From NCBI GenBank assembly GCA_027023915.1, contig JALVUB010000221.1:1-5542 (forward strand): a stretch of DNA of 5,542 nucleotides. Direction: 5' to 3'. The notes beneath the pieces were generated by a model. That model searched no databases, was not told the origin of the DNA, and worked only from the letters and a program-made list of their open reading frames with translations. The stretch's first letter is position 1, and every line of letters starts with the position of its first letter. The translations under genes were made by a program, and so were the position numbers. Positions 1-5,542 of the stretch are shown piece after piece. This stretch comes from Sedimenticola sp. GTDB lineage: Bacteria > Pseudomonadota > Gammaproteobacteria > Chromatiales > Chromatiaceae.

Positions 1-1116
1 CGCGTGGCCGAGCGGGCGCGCGCCGGCATCCGCTTCGTCGGCTGCGGGGTCGCCGGGGGCGAGGAAGGGGCGCGCCACGGCCCGGCGCTGATGCCCGGCG
101 GCGACGAGAGCGCCTGGCCCGAGATCCGCCCCATCCTGCAGAAGATCGCCGCCCAGGTGGAGGGGGTGCCCTGCTGCCACTGGATGGGGCGGGGTGGCGC
201 CGGCCACTATGTGAAGATGGTGCACAACGGCATCGAGTACGGCGACATGCAGCTCATCGCCGAGGCCTGGCACCTGCAATACCAGGGCATGGGGCTTTCC
301 CCGGGGGAGAGCGCGGAGGTCTTCGCGCGCTGGAACCAGGGGCCGCTGGAGTCCTACCTGGTGGAAATCACCGCCAATATCCTCGCTTTCAACGACGAGG
401 ACGGCCGGCCGCTGGTGGAGAAGATCCTCGACAGCGCCGGCCAGAAGGGCACCGGCAAGTGGACCGGCATCAGCGCCCTGGAGATGGGCGTGCCGGTGAG
501 CCTCATCGTGGAGGCGGTCTTCGCCCGCTGTCTCTCGGCCCTCAAGCCCCAGCGGGAGCAGGCGCAACAGCGGTACGGCCTGCCTAGCAACGGCTACAGC
601 GGCGACCGGACGGCGATGCTCGCCGACATGGAGCAGGCGCTCTACGCCGCCAAGCTGGTCTCCTACGCCCAGGGCTTCATGCTGCTGCGCGAGGCCTCGG
701 AAGAGAACGGCTGGGGCTTGAACCACGGCGACATCGCCCTCGTCTGGCGCGGCGGCTGCATCATCCGCAGCCGCTTCCTCAACGCCATCAAGGCGGCCTA
801 CGACCGGAACCCGGAGCTGGAGAACCTGCTGCTGGACGACTTCTTCGTCATGGCCCTGCGCGAGGCCGAGCCCCACTGGCGCGGCGTCTGCGAGATGGGG
901 CTGACGCTGGGCATTCCGCTGCCGGCCATGAGCTCGGCCCTGGCCTTCTTCGACGGCTACCGCCGAGGCTGGCTGCCCGCCAGCCTCATCCAGGCCCAGC
1001 GGGACTACTTCGGCGCCCACACCTACCAACGCATCGACCGCGACCCCTCCGAGCGCTTCCACACCGACTGGACGGGGGAGGGGGGTGACACCACTTCCGG
1101 AGCCTACGATGCCTGA
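1..1116 (+). CDS. gnd: 6-phosphogluconate dehydrogenase, decarboxylating (5' partial)
   Basis: This enzyme oxidatively decarboxylates 6-phosphogluconate to ribulose-5-phosphate and CO2 while reducing NADP+, the third step of the oxidative pentose phosphate pathway in the cytosol. The frame is open from the first base, giving 371 visible residues. By alignment from memory with the 468-residue E. coli enzyme, about 110 N-terminal residues, including the Rossmann nucleotide-binding motif, lie outside the window, so cofactor preference cannot be read. The in-frame GTG at position 4 is internal, not a start. Visible signatures are GGEEGARHGPALMPGG near the left edge, the catalytic segment HYVKMVHNGIEYGD (Lys at codon 214-216, general acid Glu at 235-237), GTGKWT, GCIIRSRFL and the C-terminal substrate-binding LIQAQRDYFGAHTYQRID. 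About 14 residues follow the point where E. coli Gnd ends. The stop overlaps the zwf start by 8 bases. Family assignment is very secure. Confidence 0.97.
   Translation, partial: RVAERARAGIRFVGCGVAGGEEGARHGPALMPGGDESAWPEIRPILQKIAAQVEGVPCCHWMGRGGAGHYVKMVHNGIEYGDMQLIAEAWHLQYQGMGLSPGESAEVFARWNQGPLESYLVEITANILAFNDEDGRPLVEKILDSAGQKGTGKWTGISALEMGVPVSLIVEAVFARCLSALKPQREQAQQRYGLPSNGYSGDRTAMLADMEQALYAAKLVSYAQGFMLLREASEENGWGLNHGDIALVWRGGCIIRSRFLNAIKAAYDRNPELENLLLDDFFVMALREAEPHWRGVCEMGLTLGIPLPAMSSALAFFDGYRRGWLPASLIQAQRDYFGAHTYQRIDRDPSERFHTDWTGEGGDTTSGAYDA
1099..1102 (+). promoter_or_regulatory. Ribosome binding site of zwf
   Basis: GGAG lies inside the end of gnd, 6 bases before the ATG at 1109. It is better spaced than the GGAG at 1077-1080, only 4 bases before an alternative GTG at 1085, and so supports the ATG as the zwf start. 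Confidence 0.6.
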
Positions 1117-2596
1117 CTTCGACGGCTGCACCTACGTCATCTTCGGCGCCACCGGCAACCTCTCGCGCGAGAAGCTGATGCCGGCGCTATACCACCTGGA
1201 TCTGGCCGGCGAGCTCTGCGCCGAGACCCGCATCCTCGCCTGCGGCCGCCGCGACTGGGACGACAAGCGGCTGGTGGAGGAGGTGCGCGGCTGGCTGCAA
1301 CGCCACAGCCGCACTCCACTCAACGAGGCGGTCTTCCAGCGGTTCGCCAACAGGCTGGGCTATTTCCGAGGCGATCTCCGGGAGGAGGCCACCTGGCCCG
1401 CGCTGCGGGACAGGCTCACAGGCGACACCAGCCTTCCGCCCAGCATCGCCTTCTACATGGCCATCCGTCCCGCCGAGTTCGGCCTGGTGGTGGAGCGGCT
1501 GGCGGAGCAGGGGCTGCTGGAGGAAAACGGCGGCTGGCGCCGCGTGGTGGTGGAGAAACCCTTTGGTTACGACCTGGAGAGCGCCCGCGCCCTCCAGGCC
1601 CACCTGACCCGCTTCCTGCGCGAGGAGCAGATCTTCCGCATCGACCACTACCTCGGCAAGAGCATGGTGCAGAACGTGCTGGTGTTCCGCTTCGCCAACA
1701 CCCTGCTGGAGCCGCTCTGGAACCGCAACTACATCGACCACGTCCAGATCACCCACTCCGAAACCGCCGGGGTGGGCAGCCGCGGCGCCTACTACGACAG
1801 CGCCGGCGCCATGCGCGACATGATCCAGAGCCACCTCCTACAGCTCCTCACCCTGGTGGCCATGGAGCCGCCGGTGTCCATGGAGGCAGAGGATCTCAGG
1901 AACGAAAAAGTAAAGGTTCTCAAGTCGTTACGACAGATACCTAAAGAAAAGGTGGATGAGTATGCCTTCCGCGCCCAGTACACCGCCGGGGTGGTGGAGG
2001 GCAAGCCGGTCAAGGGCTACCTCGAGGAGGAAGGCATACCGCCCGACAGTCGCACCGAAACCTACGCTGCGCTCAAGCTCCATGTTGACAACTGGCGCTG
2101 GCGTGGGGTGCCCTTCTACCTGCGCACCGGCAAGCGGCTGGCGGCGCGGCAGTCGCTCATCTCCATCTGCTTCCGCCATCCGCCACAGCAGTTCTTTCGC
2201 GATCTCCAGGAAGGGCCAATGAAACAGAACTGGATCGTGCTCGGCATCCAGCCCTGCGAGTGCCTGCGGATGGAGGTGACGGTGAAGGAGCCGGGCCTGG
2301 CGATGCGCACCCGGCAGCGCAGCCTCGATGCCCAGCTTAGAAACAGCCGGGAAGTACCCATCGACGCCTACGAGGAGCTGCTGCTGGACGTTATCGATGG
2401 TGACCGTTCGCTCTTTTTGCGCTACGACGAGGTGGAGTGGGCCTGGCGGGCGGTGGAGCCGGTGATCCACCACTGGCAGGAGGCGCAGACACCGCTGCCC
2501 GGCTATCCCGCCGGCACCTGGGGGCCGCCCGAAAGCCGCCGCCTGTTCGAAAAGCCCGGCCAGCACTGGCGCCACAGCCTGGACCCGGAGACATGA
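1109..2596 (+). CDS. zwf: Glucose-6-phosphate 1-dehydrogenase
   Basis: It oxidises glucose-6-phosphate to 6-phosphogluconolactone with reduction of NADP+ (or NAD+), the entry step of the oxidative pentose phosphate pathway. From the ATG at 1109 it has 495 residues, the usual length for bacterial G6PD. The N-terminal Rossmann fingerprint is IFGATGNLSREKL (residues 11-23), with Asn17 where most family members have Asp. EKPFGYD follows mid-domain. The active-site signature RIDHYLGK is at 177-184, with the substrate-binding His180. The C-terminal domain has the conserved EKVKVLKSLR, GYLEEEG, DNWRWRGVPFYLRTGKR (from 327) and AGTWGP near the end. An upstream in-frame GTG at 1085 would add 8 residues (TPLPEPT-like) that have no counterpart in relatives. 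The gene overlaps gnd by 8 bases and pgl by 4, so the three are probably one transcript with coupled translation. A short patch around 1904-1951 uses unusually AT-rich codons. Confidence 0.97.
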   Translation: MPDFDGCTYVIFGATGNLSREKLMPALYHLDLAGELCAETRILACGRRDWDDKRLVEEVRGWLQRHSRTPLNEAVFQRFANRLGYFRGDLREEATWPALRDRLTGDTSLPPSIAFYMAIRPAEFGLVVERLAEQGLLEENGGWRRVVVEKPFGYDLESARALQAHLTRFLREEQIFRIDHYLGKSMVQNVLVFRFANTLLEPLWNRNYIDHVQITHSETAGVGSRGAYYDSAGAMRDMIQSHLLQLLTLVAMEPPVSMEAEDLRNEKVKVLKSLRQIPKEKVDEYAFRAQYTAGVVEGKPVKGYLEEEGIPPDSRTETYAALKLHVDNWRWRGVPFYLRTGKRLAARQSLISICFRHPPQQFFRDLQEGPMKQNWIVLGIQPCECLRMEVTVKEPGLAMRTRQRSLDAQLRNSREVPIDAYEELLLDVIDGDRSLFLRYDEVEWAWRAVEPVIHHWQEAQTPLPGYPAGTWGPPESRRLFEKPGQHWRHSLDPET

Positions 2597-3270
2597 CGCC
2601 CCACTGGAACATCTTTGCCGACCCGCACGAGGTGGCCGAGGCGGCCGCCCAGGTGATCGGTGAAATGGCCCGCCACGCCATCGAACGGCGGGGGGTCTTC
2701 AGCCTGGTGCTGGCGGGCGGCGGTACACCGGCGGCCGCATATCGGCTGTTGGGCCGGCAACCACAGGAGTGGGGACGCTGGGAATTTTTCTTCGGCGACG
2801 AACGCTGCCTGCCGCCCTTTCACCCCGAGCGCAACAGCTTCATGGCCGGAGAAACGCTTCTCGACCATCTGCCACTGGAGCCTCACCAGGTTCATGAAAT
2901 CCCTGCGGAGCTTGGGCCGGAAGCAGCGGCGGAGAAATACGAGCCCCTGGTGCGCAACTCGCGCCCATTCGACCTGGTGATCCTGGGACTGGGGGAGGAT
3001 GGCCACACCGCTTCGCTCTTTCCCGGGCAGGAACATCCAACGGAGCGGCTGGTGGTGCCGGTGCATGATGCGCCCAAGCCACCGCCCGAACGGGTGAGCC
3101 TCAACTACAACGCGCTTTCCAACTGCCGTGGCGCTCTTTTTCTGGTCACCGGCGAGTCCAAGCGCCAGGCGCTGGCCGACTGGCGGCGCGGCAAGGCCAT
3201 TCCCGCCAGCCGCATACAGCCACCCATTCCGCCCGAGGTGCTGGTGGACGAGGCGGCCTGGGGTGAGTGA
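2593..3270 (+). CDS. pgl: 6-phosphogluconolactonase (DevB/Pgl type)
   Basis: It hydrolyses 6-phosphogluconolactone to 6-phosphogluconate, the step between Zwf and Gnd, in the cytosol. The product has 225 residues, typical of the DevB-type lactonase related to glucosamine-6-phosphate isomerases and unlike the beta-propeller Pgl of E. coli. Motifs in order are LAGGGTP (40-46, phosphate-binding loop), FFGDERCLPP with Asp69-Glu70-Arg71, then ILGLGEDGHTASLFPG (about 130-145), where His138 corresponds to the catalytic histidine of the family. The start is the ATG in an ATGA overlap with the zwf stop (2593-2596); a GGAG at 2587-2590 is only 2 bases away, so initiation probably depends on re-initiation after zwf. 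The frame stays open back to 2437, but that extension is low-complexity shadow of zwf. With gnd and zwf it completes the oxidative branch. Confidence 0.95.
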   Translation: MTPHWNIFADPHEVAEAAAQVIGEMARHAIERRGVFSLVLAGGGTPAAAYRLLGRQPQEWGRWEFFFGDERCLPPFHPERNSFMAGETLLDHLPLEPHQVHEIPAELGPEAAAEKYEPLVRNSRPFDLVILGLGEDGHTASLFPGQEHPTERLVVPVHDAPKPPPERVSLNYNALSNCRGALFLVTGESKRQALADWRRGKAIPASRIQPPIPPEVLVDEAAWGE

Positions 3271-3547
3271 CTGGCTGGTCTATATCATCCGCTGCTCCGA
3301 CGGCAGCCTCTACACCGGCATCACCACCAATATGGCGCGCCGTTTCGCGCAACACCAACAGGGCAAGGGCGCCAAATATTTTTCCGGGAGGAAACCGCAG
3401 GAGGTGGTCTACCTGGAACGTTTTCCCGACCGCGCCGGCGCCACGCGGCGGGAAATGCAGATCAAGGCCATGCGCCGTTCACAAAAGATGGCGTTGCTGG
3501 AAGCTTATTCCACGGCACGCAAGGACTCACCACATTGGCGGCAATAA
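3263..3547 (+). CDS. GIY-YIG domain protein, YhbQ/UPF0213-like putative nuclease
   Basis: This is a 94-residue protein made up almost wholly of a GIY-YIG nuclease-type domain, resembling the small YhbQ-like (UPF0213) proteins of about 100 residues. Visible elements are WLVYIIRC (4-11) and LYTGITT (16-22), which form the GIY and YIG strands, the conserved Arg26/Arg27 and His31 of the RxxxxH region, GKGAKYF (34-40), and Glu64 in the TRREMQIK helix, the position of the family's metal-binding glutamate. The core catalytic residues are thus present, but the cellular substrate of this subfamily is not established. The start chosen is GTG at 3263, which overlaps the pgl stop by 8 bases and has a GAGG at 3250-3253 nine bases upstream; upstream frame sequence is a shadow of pgl. 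Its 3' end runs 43 bases into the convergent sprT. A role in DNA repair or recombination is only inference. Confidence 0.88.
   Translation: MSDWLVYIIRCSDGSLYTGITTNMARRFAQHQQGKGAKYFSGRKPQEVVYLERFPDRAGATRREMQIKAMRRSQKMALLEAYSTARKDSPHWRQ
3505..3547. other. Tail-to-tail coding overlap of the GIY-YIG gene and sprT
   Basis: The plus-strand GIY-YIG gene stops with TAA at 3545-3547 and the minus-strand sprT stops with TAA at 3505-3507, so the last 43 bases of each are coding on both strands. The segment encodes the KDSPHWRQ tail on the plus strand and, on the minus strand, the second CxxC pair of the SprT zinc ribbon (Cys codons 3541-3543 and 3532-3534). No space remains for an intergenic bidirectional terminator, and I see no clear hairpin plus T-tract in or beside the overlap. 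Confidence 0.9.
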
Positions 3548-4017
3548 TAGTTCGCCTCACCCCGCAGTATCCTGTTGTGGCGGGTGGCGGAAAGCTGGTG
3601 CTCGCGGCAGCCGCAGCGGTAGGGGAAGCGGCGCTGGAGGCGTTGGGGCACATTGCTCAGATCGAATTCGTGGCAGCGCCTGGGGTCCAGGCCGAAACTG
3701 TGCATCACCGCTTGCCATTCCCGGCCGTGAGGGCGCACCCTTTTGTCGGGATAGAGCTGCTCCACCACGTGATGCGCCACCTCATGCCCTGGTGTCTGTT
3801 CGCAAAAGGCCTCGAACTGGCTGGCGGCCAGCACGGCGTTGAAGCGGATGCAGGGTTTGGGATGGCTGCGATACTGGCCGGCTGCGCGGCCACGCAGATC
3901 GAAGCGGATTTCCACGGGCTGGTAGCGCAGCTCCCAGTGGCGTTCGGCCTGATGCAACCAGTATTCCACCAGTTCCACCAGCCGCTGCTGTTGTTGGCGT
4001 GAAAGCGCGCGGGGCAC
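3505..4017 (-). CDS. sprT: SprT-like zinc metalloprotease family protein
   Basis: A 170-residue protein matching the SprT family (E. coli SprT is about 165 residues). An N-terminal helix rich in Gln and charged residues (1-30) leads into the metallopeptidase-like core with HEVAH at residues 78-82 (HExxH zinc site; codons 3784-3786 to 3772-3774), then PHGREW with His97 as the likely third ligand. The C-terminus, FPYRCGCREHQL through RHNRILRGEANYYCRQCGE, is the SprT zinc ribbon with CxC at 135/137 and CxxC at 159/162. The family includes eukaryotic SPRTN, which cleaves DNA-protein crosslinks; the function of bacterial SprT is poorly defined. The start is GTG at 4017, supported by GGAGG nine bases upstream. 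It begins 5 bases after the sufE stop, so it is probably the last gene of the suf transcript. A role in iron-sulfur metabolism is only suggested by position. Confidence 0.93.
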   Translation of the reverse strand: MPRALSRQQQQRLVELVEYWLHQAERHWELRYQPVEIRFDLRGRAAGQYRSHPKPCIRFNAVLAASQFEAFCEQTPGHEVAHHVVEQLYPDKRVRPHGREWQAVMHSFGLDPRRCHEFDLSNVPQRLQRRFPYRCGCREHQLSATRHNRILRGEANYYCRQCGESLRAVE

Positions 4018-4022
4018 CGGCT

Positions 4023-4448
4023 TCAGCCTCCGGCGGCGGCCAGGCGGGCTTGCTCCTTCATCTTTTCCACCAGGGCATAGATGCCGAAATGGCGGTTGGG
4101 GGAGAGGTTTTCCGCCAGCTTGAGACGGTGGAAGAACTCATCCAGGTCCATCTGCTCGATCTCTTCCAGGGTGCGCCCGTCAAGGATGGCGATCACCAGC
4201 GCCAGCACCCCCTTGATGATGGAGGTGTCGCAGTCGCCGTGAAAATGGATGCGGCTGGGGTCGTCGGCATCCCGGTAGGCCTTGACCCAGACCTGGCTCA
4301 TGCAGCCCTTGACCTTGTTCTCCTCGGTCTTGTACTCCTCGGGCATGGGCGGCAGTTTTTCGCCCAGTTCCACCAGGTACTGATATCGCTGTTCCCAGTC
4401 GCCCAGGATGTCGAAGATCTCGACGACCTCATCCAGATTCATGCTCAT
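4023..4448 (-). CDS. sufE: Cysteine desulfuration protein SufE
   Basis: SufE accepts persulfide sulfur from the cysteine desulfurase SufS and passes it to the SufBCD scaffold during iron-sulfur cluster assembly in the cytosol. The 141-residue product matches the family length (E. coli 138). Signatures are DWEQRYQYLVELGEKLP (17-33), KVKGCMSQVW (45-54) with the sulfur-accepting Cys49 (Cys51 in E. coli), HGDCDTSIIKGVLALV in the middle, and LSPNRHFG near the C-terminus. The ATG at 4448 overlaps the sufA stop as ATGA (4445-4448); a second ATG two codons later (4440-4442) is possible. The nearest purine-rich site (GGAGA, 4461-4465) is 12 bases from the start, so translation is probably coupled to sufA. 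The sufS gene that normally sits beside sufE is not in this window. Confidence 0.96.
   Translation of the reverse strand: MSMNLDEVVEIFDILGDWEQRYQYLVELGEKLPPMPEEYKTEENKVKGCMSQVWVKAYRDADDPSRIHFHGDCDTSIIKGVLALVIAILDGRTLEEIEQMDLDEFFHRLKLAENLSPNRHFGIYALVEKMKEQARLAAAGG
4027..4031 (-). promoter_or_regulatory. Ribosome binding site of sprT
   Basis: The minus strand reads GGAGG here, nine bases before the GTG at 4017 and inside the last codons of sufE. This strong Shine-Dalgarno match supports a non-ATG start for sprT and its place in the suf operon. Confidence 0.7.
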
Positions 4449-4771
4449 ACGTTGAAGGACTCTCCGCAGCCGCAGGTCTCTTTCACATTGGGGTTGTGGA
4501 ACTCGAACCCCTGGTTGAGCAGGTTGGTGGTGACGAAGTCCACTTCCAGCCCTTCCAGCATCGGCAGGCTGTCGCGGTCCACCACGATTTTTATTCCCCG
4601 GGATTCGAAAACCTCGTCATTGTCGGTGATTTCGGTGGCGTAATCCACCACGTAGGAGAAGCCGGTGCAGCCGGCCTTTTTCGTTCCCAGCCGGAAGCCC
4701 AGCGCCTCCGGTTTCTTGGCCAGCTCTTTTGAGATGTGTTTTGCCGCGCTTTCGGTAAGTTGGATGCTCAT
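4445..4771 (-). CDS. sufA: A-type iron-sulfur carrier protein (SufA/IscA family)
   Basis: A 108-residue A-type carrier, which binds iron-sulfur clusters or iron and hands them to apoproteins. The family's three conserved cysteines are present: Cys35 in AGCTGFSYVVDY (33-44) and Cys100/Cys102 in KETCGCGESFNV at the C-terminus. VVDRDSLPMLEG (63-74) and NPNVK (93-97) are also typical. By motif detail it is at least as close to IscA as to SufA; I use sufA because it lies between sufT and sufE in a SUF operon. The ATG at 4771 has AGGAG seven bases upstream, in the 25-base gap after sufT, the longest gap in the window. The stop overlaps the sufE start by four bases. It could be called iscA or erpA by sequence alone. 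Confidence 0.93.
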   Translation of the reverse strand: MSIQLTESAAKHISKELAKKPEALGFRLGTKKAGCTGFSYVVDYATEITDNDEVFESRGIKIVVDRDSLPMLEGLEVDFVTTNLLNQGFEFHNPNVKETCGCGESFNV

Positions 4772-4778
4772 TTTCTCG

Positions 4779-4783
4779 CTCCT
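4779..4783 (-). promoter_or_regulatory. Ribosome binding site of sufA
   Basis: The minus strand reads AGGAG seven bases before the sufA ATG at 4771. It lies in the 25-base sufT-sufA gap and gives sufA its own strong initiation signal, unlike the coupled sufE start. Confidence 0.7.
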
Positions 4784-4796
4784 GTCGTTGTCTGTT

Positions 4797-5132
4797 CTAC
4801 AGCAGGCCCAACTGGAGTTTGGCCTCGTCGCTCATCCGCTCTTGGTTCCACGGAGGGTCCCAGACCAGCTCCACGGCCACATCGCTCACGCCGTCGATCT
4901 TCTTCACCGCCTGTTCCACCTGGCCGGGGAGAGTGGCGGCGAAGGGGCAGGCGGGGGCGGTGAGGGTCATGCGGATGGTGACCTTGTTCGATTCGTCGAT
5001 CTCCAGCCCATAGACCAGACCAAGGTCGTAGATGTTCACCGGGATCTCCGGGTCGAAGATGGTGCGAAGGGCGGCGATCACCGGCTCCTTGAGCGCGTGC
5101 TCCGGTTCCCTGGTGTCCACAGCCTCGTTCAT
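4797..5132 (-). CDS. sufT: SUF system assembly protein SufT (DUF59/MIP18 family)
   Basis: A 111-residue protein of the DUF59 (MIP18/PaaD-like) family. SufT proteins act as accessory factors in iron-sulfur cluster maturation; the exact step is not settled. The fold's signatures are FDPEIPVNIYDLGLVYGLEI (26-45), TLTAPACPFAATLPGQV (56-72) with the conserved Cys62, and the SufT-type ending VELVWDPPW (87-95) followed by MSDEAKLQLGLL. That PPW plus MSDEA ending separates it from phenylacetate PaaD and from stand-alone MIP18 proteins. The ATG at 5132 has an AGGTG seven bases upstream (5140-5144), overlapping the sufD stop. It starts 11 bases after sufD and ends 25 bases before sufA, consistent with co-transcription. 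The symbol rests on both sequence and context. Confidence 0.93.
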   Translation of the reverse strand: MNEAVDTREPEHALKEPVIAALRTIFDPEIPVNIYDLGLVYGLEIDESNKVTIRMTLTAPACPFAATLPGQVEQAVKKIDGVSDVAVELVWDPPWNQERMSDEAKLQLGLL

Positions 5133-5139
5133 CGCGGTT

Positions 5140-5144
5140 CACCT
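5140..5144 (-). promoter_or_regulatory. Ribosome binding site of sufT
   Basis: The minus strand reads AGGTG, seven bases before the sufT ATG at 5132. It abuts the sufD stop codon (5144-5146), so ribosomes finishing sufD pass directly over it. Confidence 0.5.
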
Positions 5145-5542
5145 CAATCCAGTTGGGAGAGGGTTTTGCGCAGCCGGGCCAGGGCCTGGTCGCGCAGCGC
5201 CTTCACGGTGATCTGCTCGACGATCTCGGCGGCGAAGCCCTCGCACAGCAGGTGTAGCGCGCGCTGCTGGGGAATGCCGCGGGCGCGCAGGTAGAAGATC
5301 TGCTCCGGCTCGAGCTGGCCCACGGTGGTGCCGTGGCTCGCCTTCACGTCGTCGGCGTAGATCTCGAGCTGCGGCTTGGTGTCCACCTCGGCGTTGCGGG
5401 TGAGCAGCAGGTTGTCGTTGGTGAGCTCGGCGTCGCTCTTCTGGGCGTCCTGGGCCACCAGGATGCGGCCGTCGAAGACCGCGCGCCCCTTGCCGTGGAG
5501 CAGCCCCTTGAACTGCTCGCGGCTGGAGCAGCGGGGCACGTC
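5144..5542 (-). CDS. sufD: Fe-S cluster assembly protein SufD, C-terminal part (5' partial)
   Basis: SufD pairs with SufB and the ATPase SufC to form the SufBC2D scaffold on which iron-sulfur clusters are built. The frame is open to the window edge, and 132 C-terminal residues are visible out of the roughly 420-440 usual for the family. Visible family motifs are DVPRCSSREQFKG at the edge, KGRAVFDGRILV, SDAELTNDNLLLT, the highly conserved DTKPQLEIYADDVKASHG and EQIFYLRARGI. The histidine of KASHG (codon 5333-5335) matches His360 of E. coli SufD, implicated in cluster assembly. SufB shares this C-terminal fold, but the ADDVKASHG context, the lack of a SufB-type ending and the run-on into sufT favour SufD. 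The GTG at 5537-5539 is internal; the true start lies to the right of the window, where sufC and sufB would be expected. Confidence 0.94.
   Translation of the reverse strand, partial: DVPRCSSREQFKGLLHGKGRAVFDGRILVAQDAQKSDAELTNDNLLLTRNAEVDTKPQLEIYADDVKASHGTTVGQLEPEQIFYLRARGIPQQRALHLLCEGFAAEIVEQITVKALRDQALARLRKTLSQLD

Noticed and set aside
1..6. GTG at 4 as the gnd start
   Set aside because: The frame is open to the window edge and the protein lacks the N-terminal Rossmann region, so this codon is internal.
1085..1108. GTG at 1085 as the zwf start
   Set aside because: It would add 8 residues with no family counterpart, and its GGAG is only 4 bases away; the ATG at 1109 has better spacing and alignment.
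1187..1834. 215-codon minus-strand open frame opposite zwf
   Set aside because: It lies wholly antisense to a confidently identified G6PD and has Val/Ala/His/Gly-biased composition typical of a GC-rich shadow, with no recognisable domain.
1928..2575. Second 215-codon minus-strand open frame opposite zwf
   Set aside because: Antisense shadow of conserved zwf codons; no family motif seen.
2437..2592. Extended N-terminus for pgl
   Set aside because: The extra 52 residues are Gly/Ala/Pro/Arg-rich shadow of zwf, and family members begin near the ATG at 2593.
3548..3625. Possible terminator after the plus-strand operon
   Set aside because: I could not find a convincing GC-rich stem followed by a T-run, and the stretch is coding for sprT on the other strand.
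3535..4002. 155-codon plus-strand frame downstream of the GIY-YIG gene, possibly a further operon member
   Set aside because: It is antisense to the sprT catalytic core and zinc ribbon, and its Ala/Val/His-rich translation looks like a shadow.
3999..4643. 214-codon plus-strand open frame opposite sufE and sufA
   Set aside because: Both minus-strand proteins carry full family signatures; the plus-strand translation has none.
4665..5294. 209-codon plus-strand open frame opposite sufA, sufT and sufD
   Set aside because: It spans three well-supported genes on the other strand, including their gaps, and shows no domain.

Overview
The window comes from a GC-rich bacterium and is almost entirely coding. 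Gene content and protein similarity point to a gammaproteobacterium. The SprT protein follows the E. coli SprT layout, the SufE, SufA and SufD proteins are of the proteobacterial type, and the oxidative pentose phosphate enzymes resemble those of E. coli. A Chromatiales- or Ectothiorhodospira-like lineage would fit, but that is a guess.

Two tightly packed convergent gene blocks meet near position 3530. The plus-strand block (1-3547) is an oxidative pentose phosphate operon: gnd (6-phosphogluconate dehydrogenase, 5' end outside the window), zwf (glucose-6-phosphate dehydrogenase), pgl (6-phosphogluconolactonase), then a small GIY-YIG domain protein. Each gene overlaps the next by 4 to 8 bases. 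The first three enzymes cover the whole route from glucose-6-phosphate to ribulose-5-phosphate, yielding two NADPH. The fourth has no obvious link to that pathway.

The minus-strand block (5542 down to 3505, read right to left) is the downstream part of a SUF iron-sulfur cluster assembly operon: the C-terminal part of sufD, then sufT (DUF59/MIP18 family), sufA (A-type carrier), sufE (sulfur acceptor) and sprT (a zinc-metalloprotease-like protein). Gaps are 25 bases or less, and sufA/sufE share an ATGA. No sufS cysteine desulfurase lies between sufD and sufE, so SufE's usual partner must be upstream of sufD or elsewhere in the genome.

The two blocks overlap tail to tail by 43 bases (3505-3547), within the coding sequences of sprT and the GIY-YIG gene. 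There is no intergenic stretch above 25 bases, and I saw no tRNA, rRNA, CRISPR, insertion sequence, riboswitch or convincing terminator. I found no evidence of a new multi-gene system. The points worth following are the convergent overlap, the two 'passenger' genes at the operon ends, the missing sufS and a rare-codon patch in zwf.
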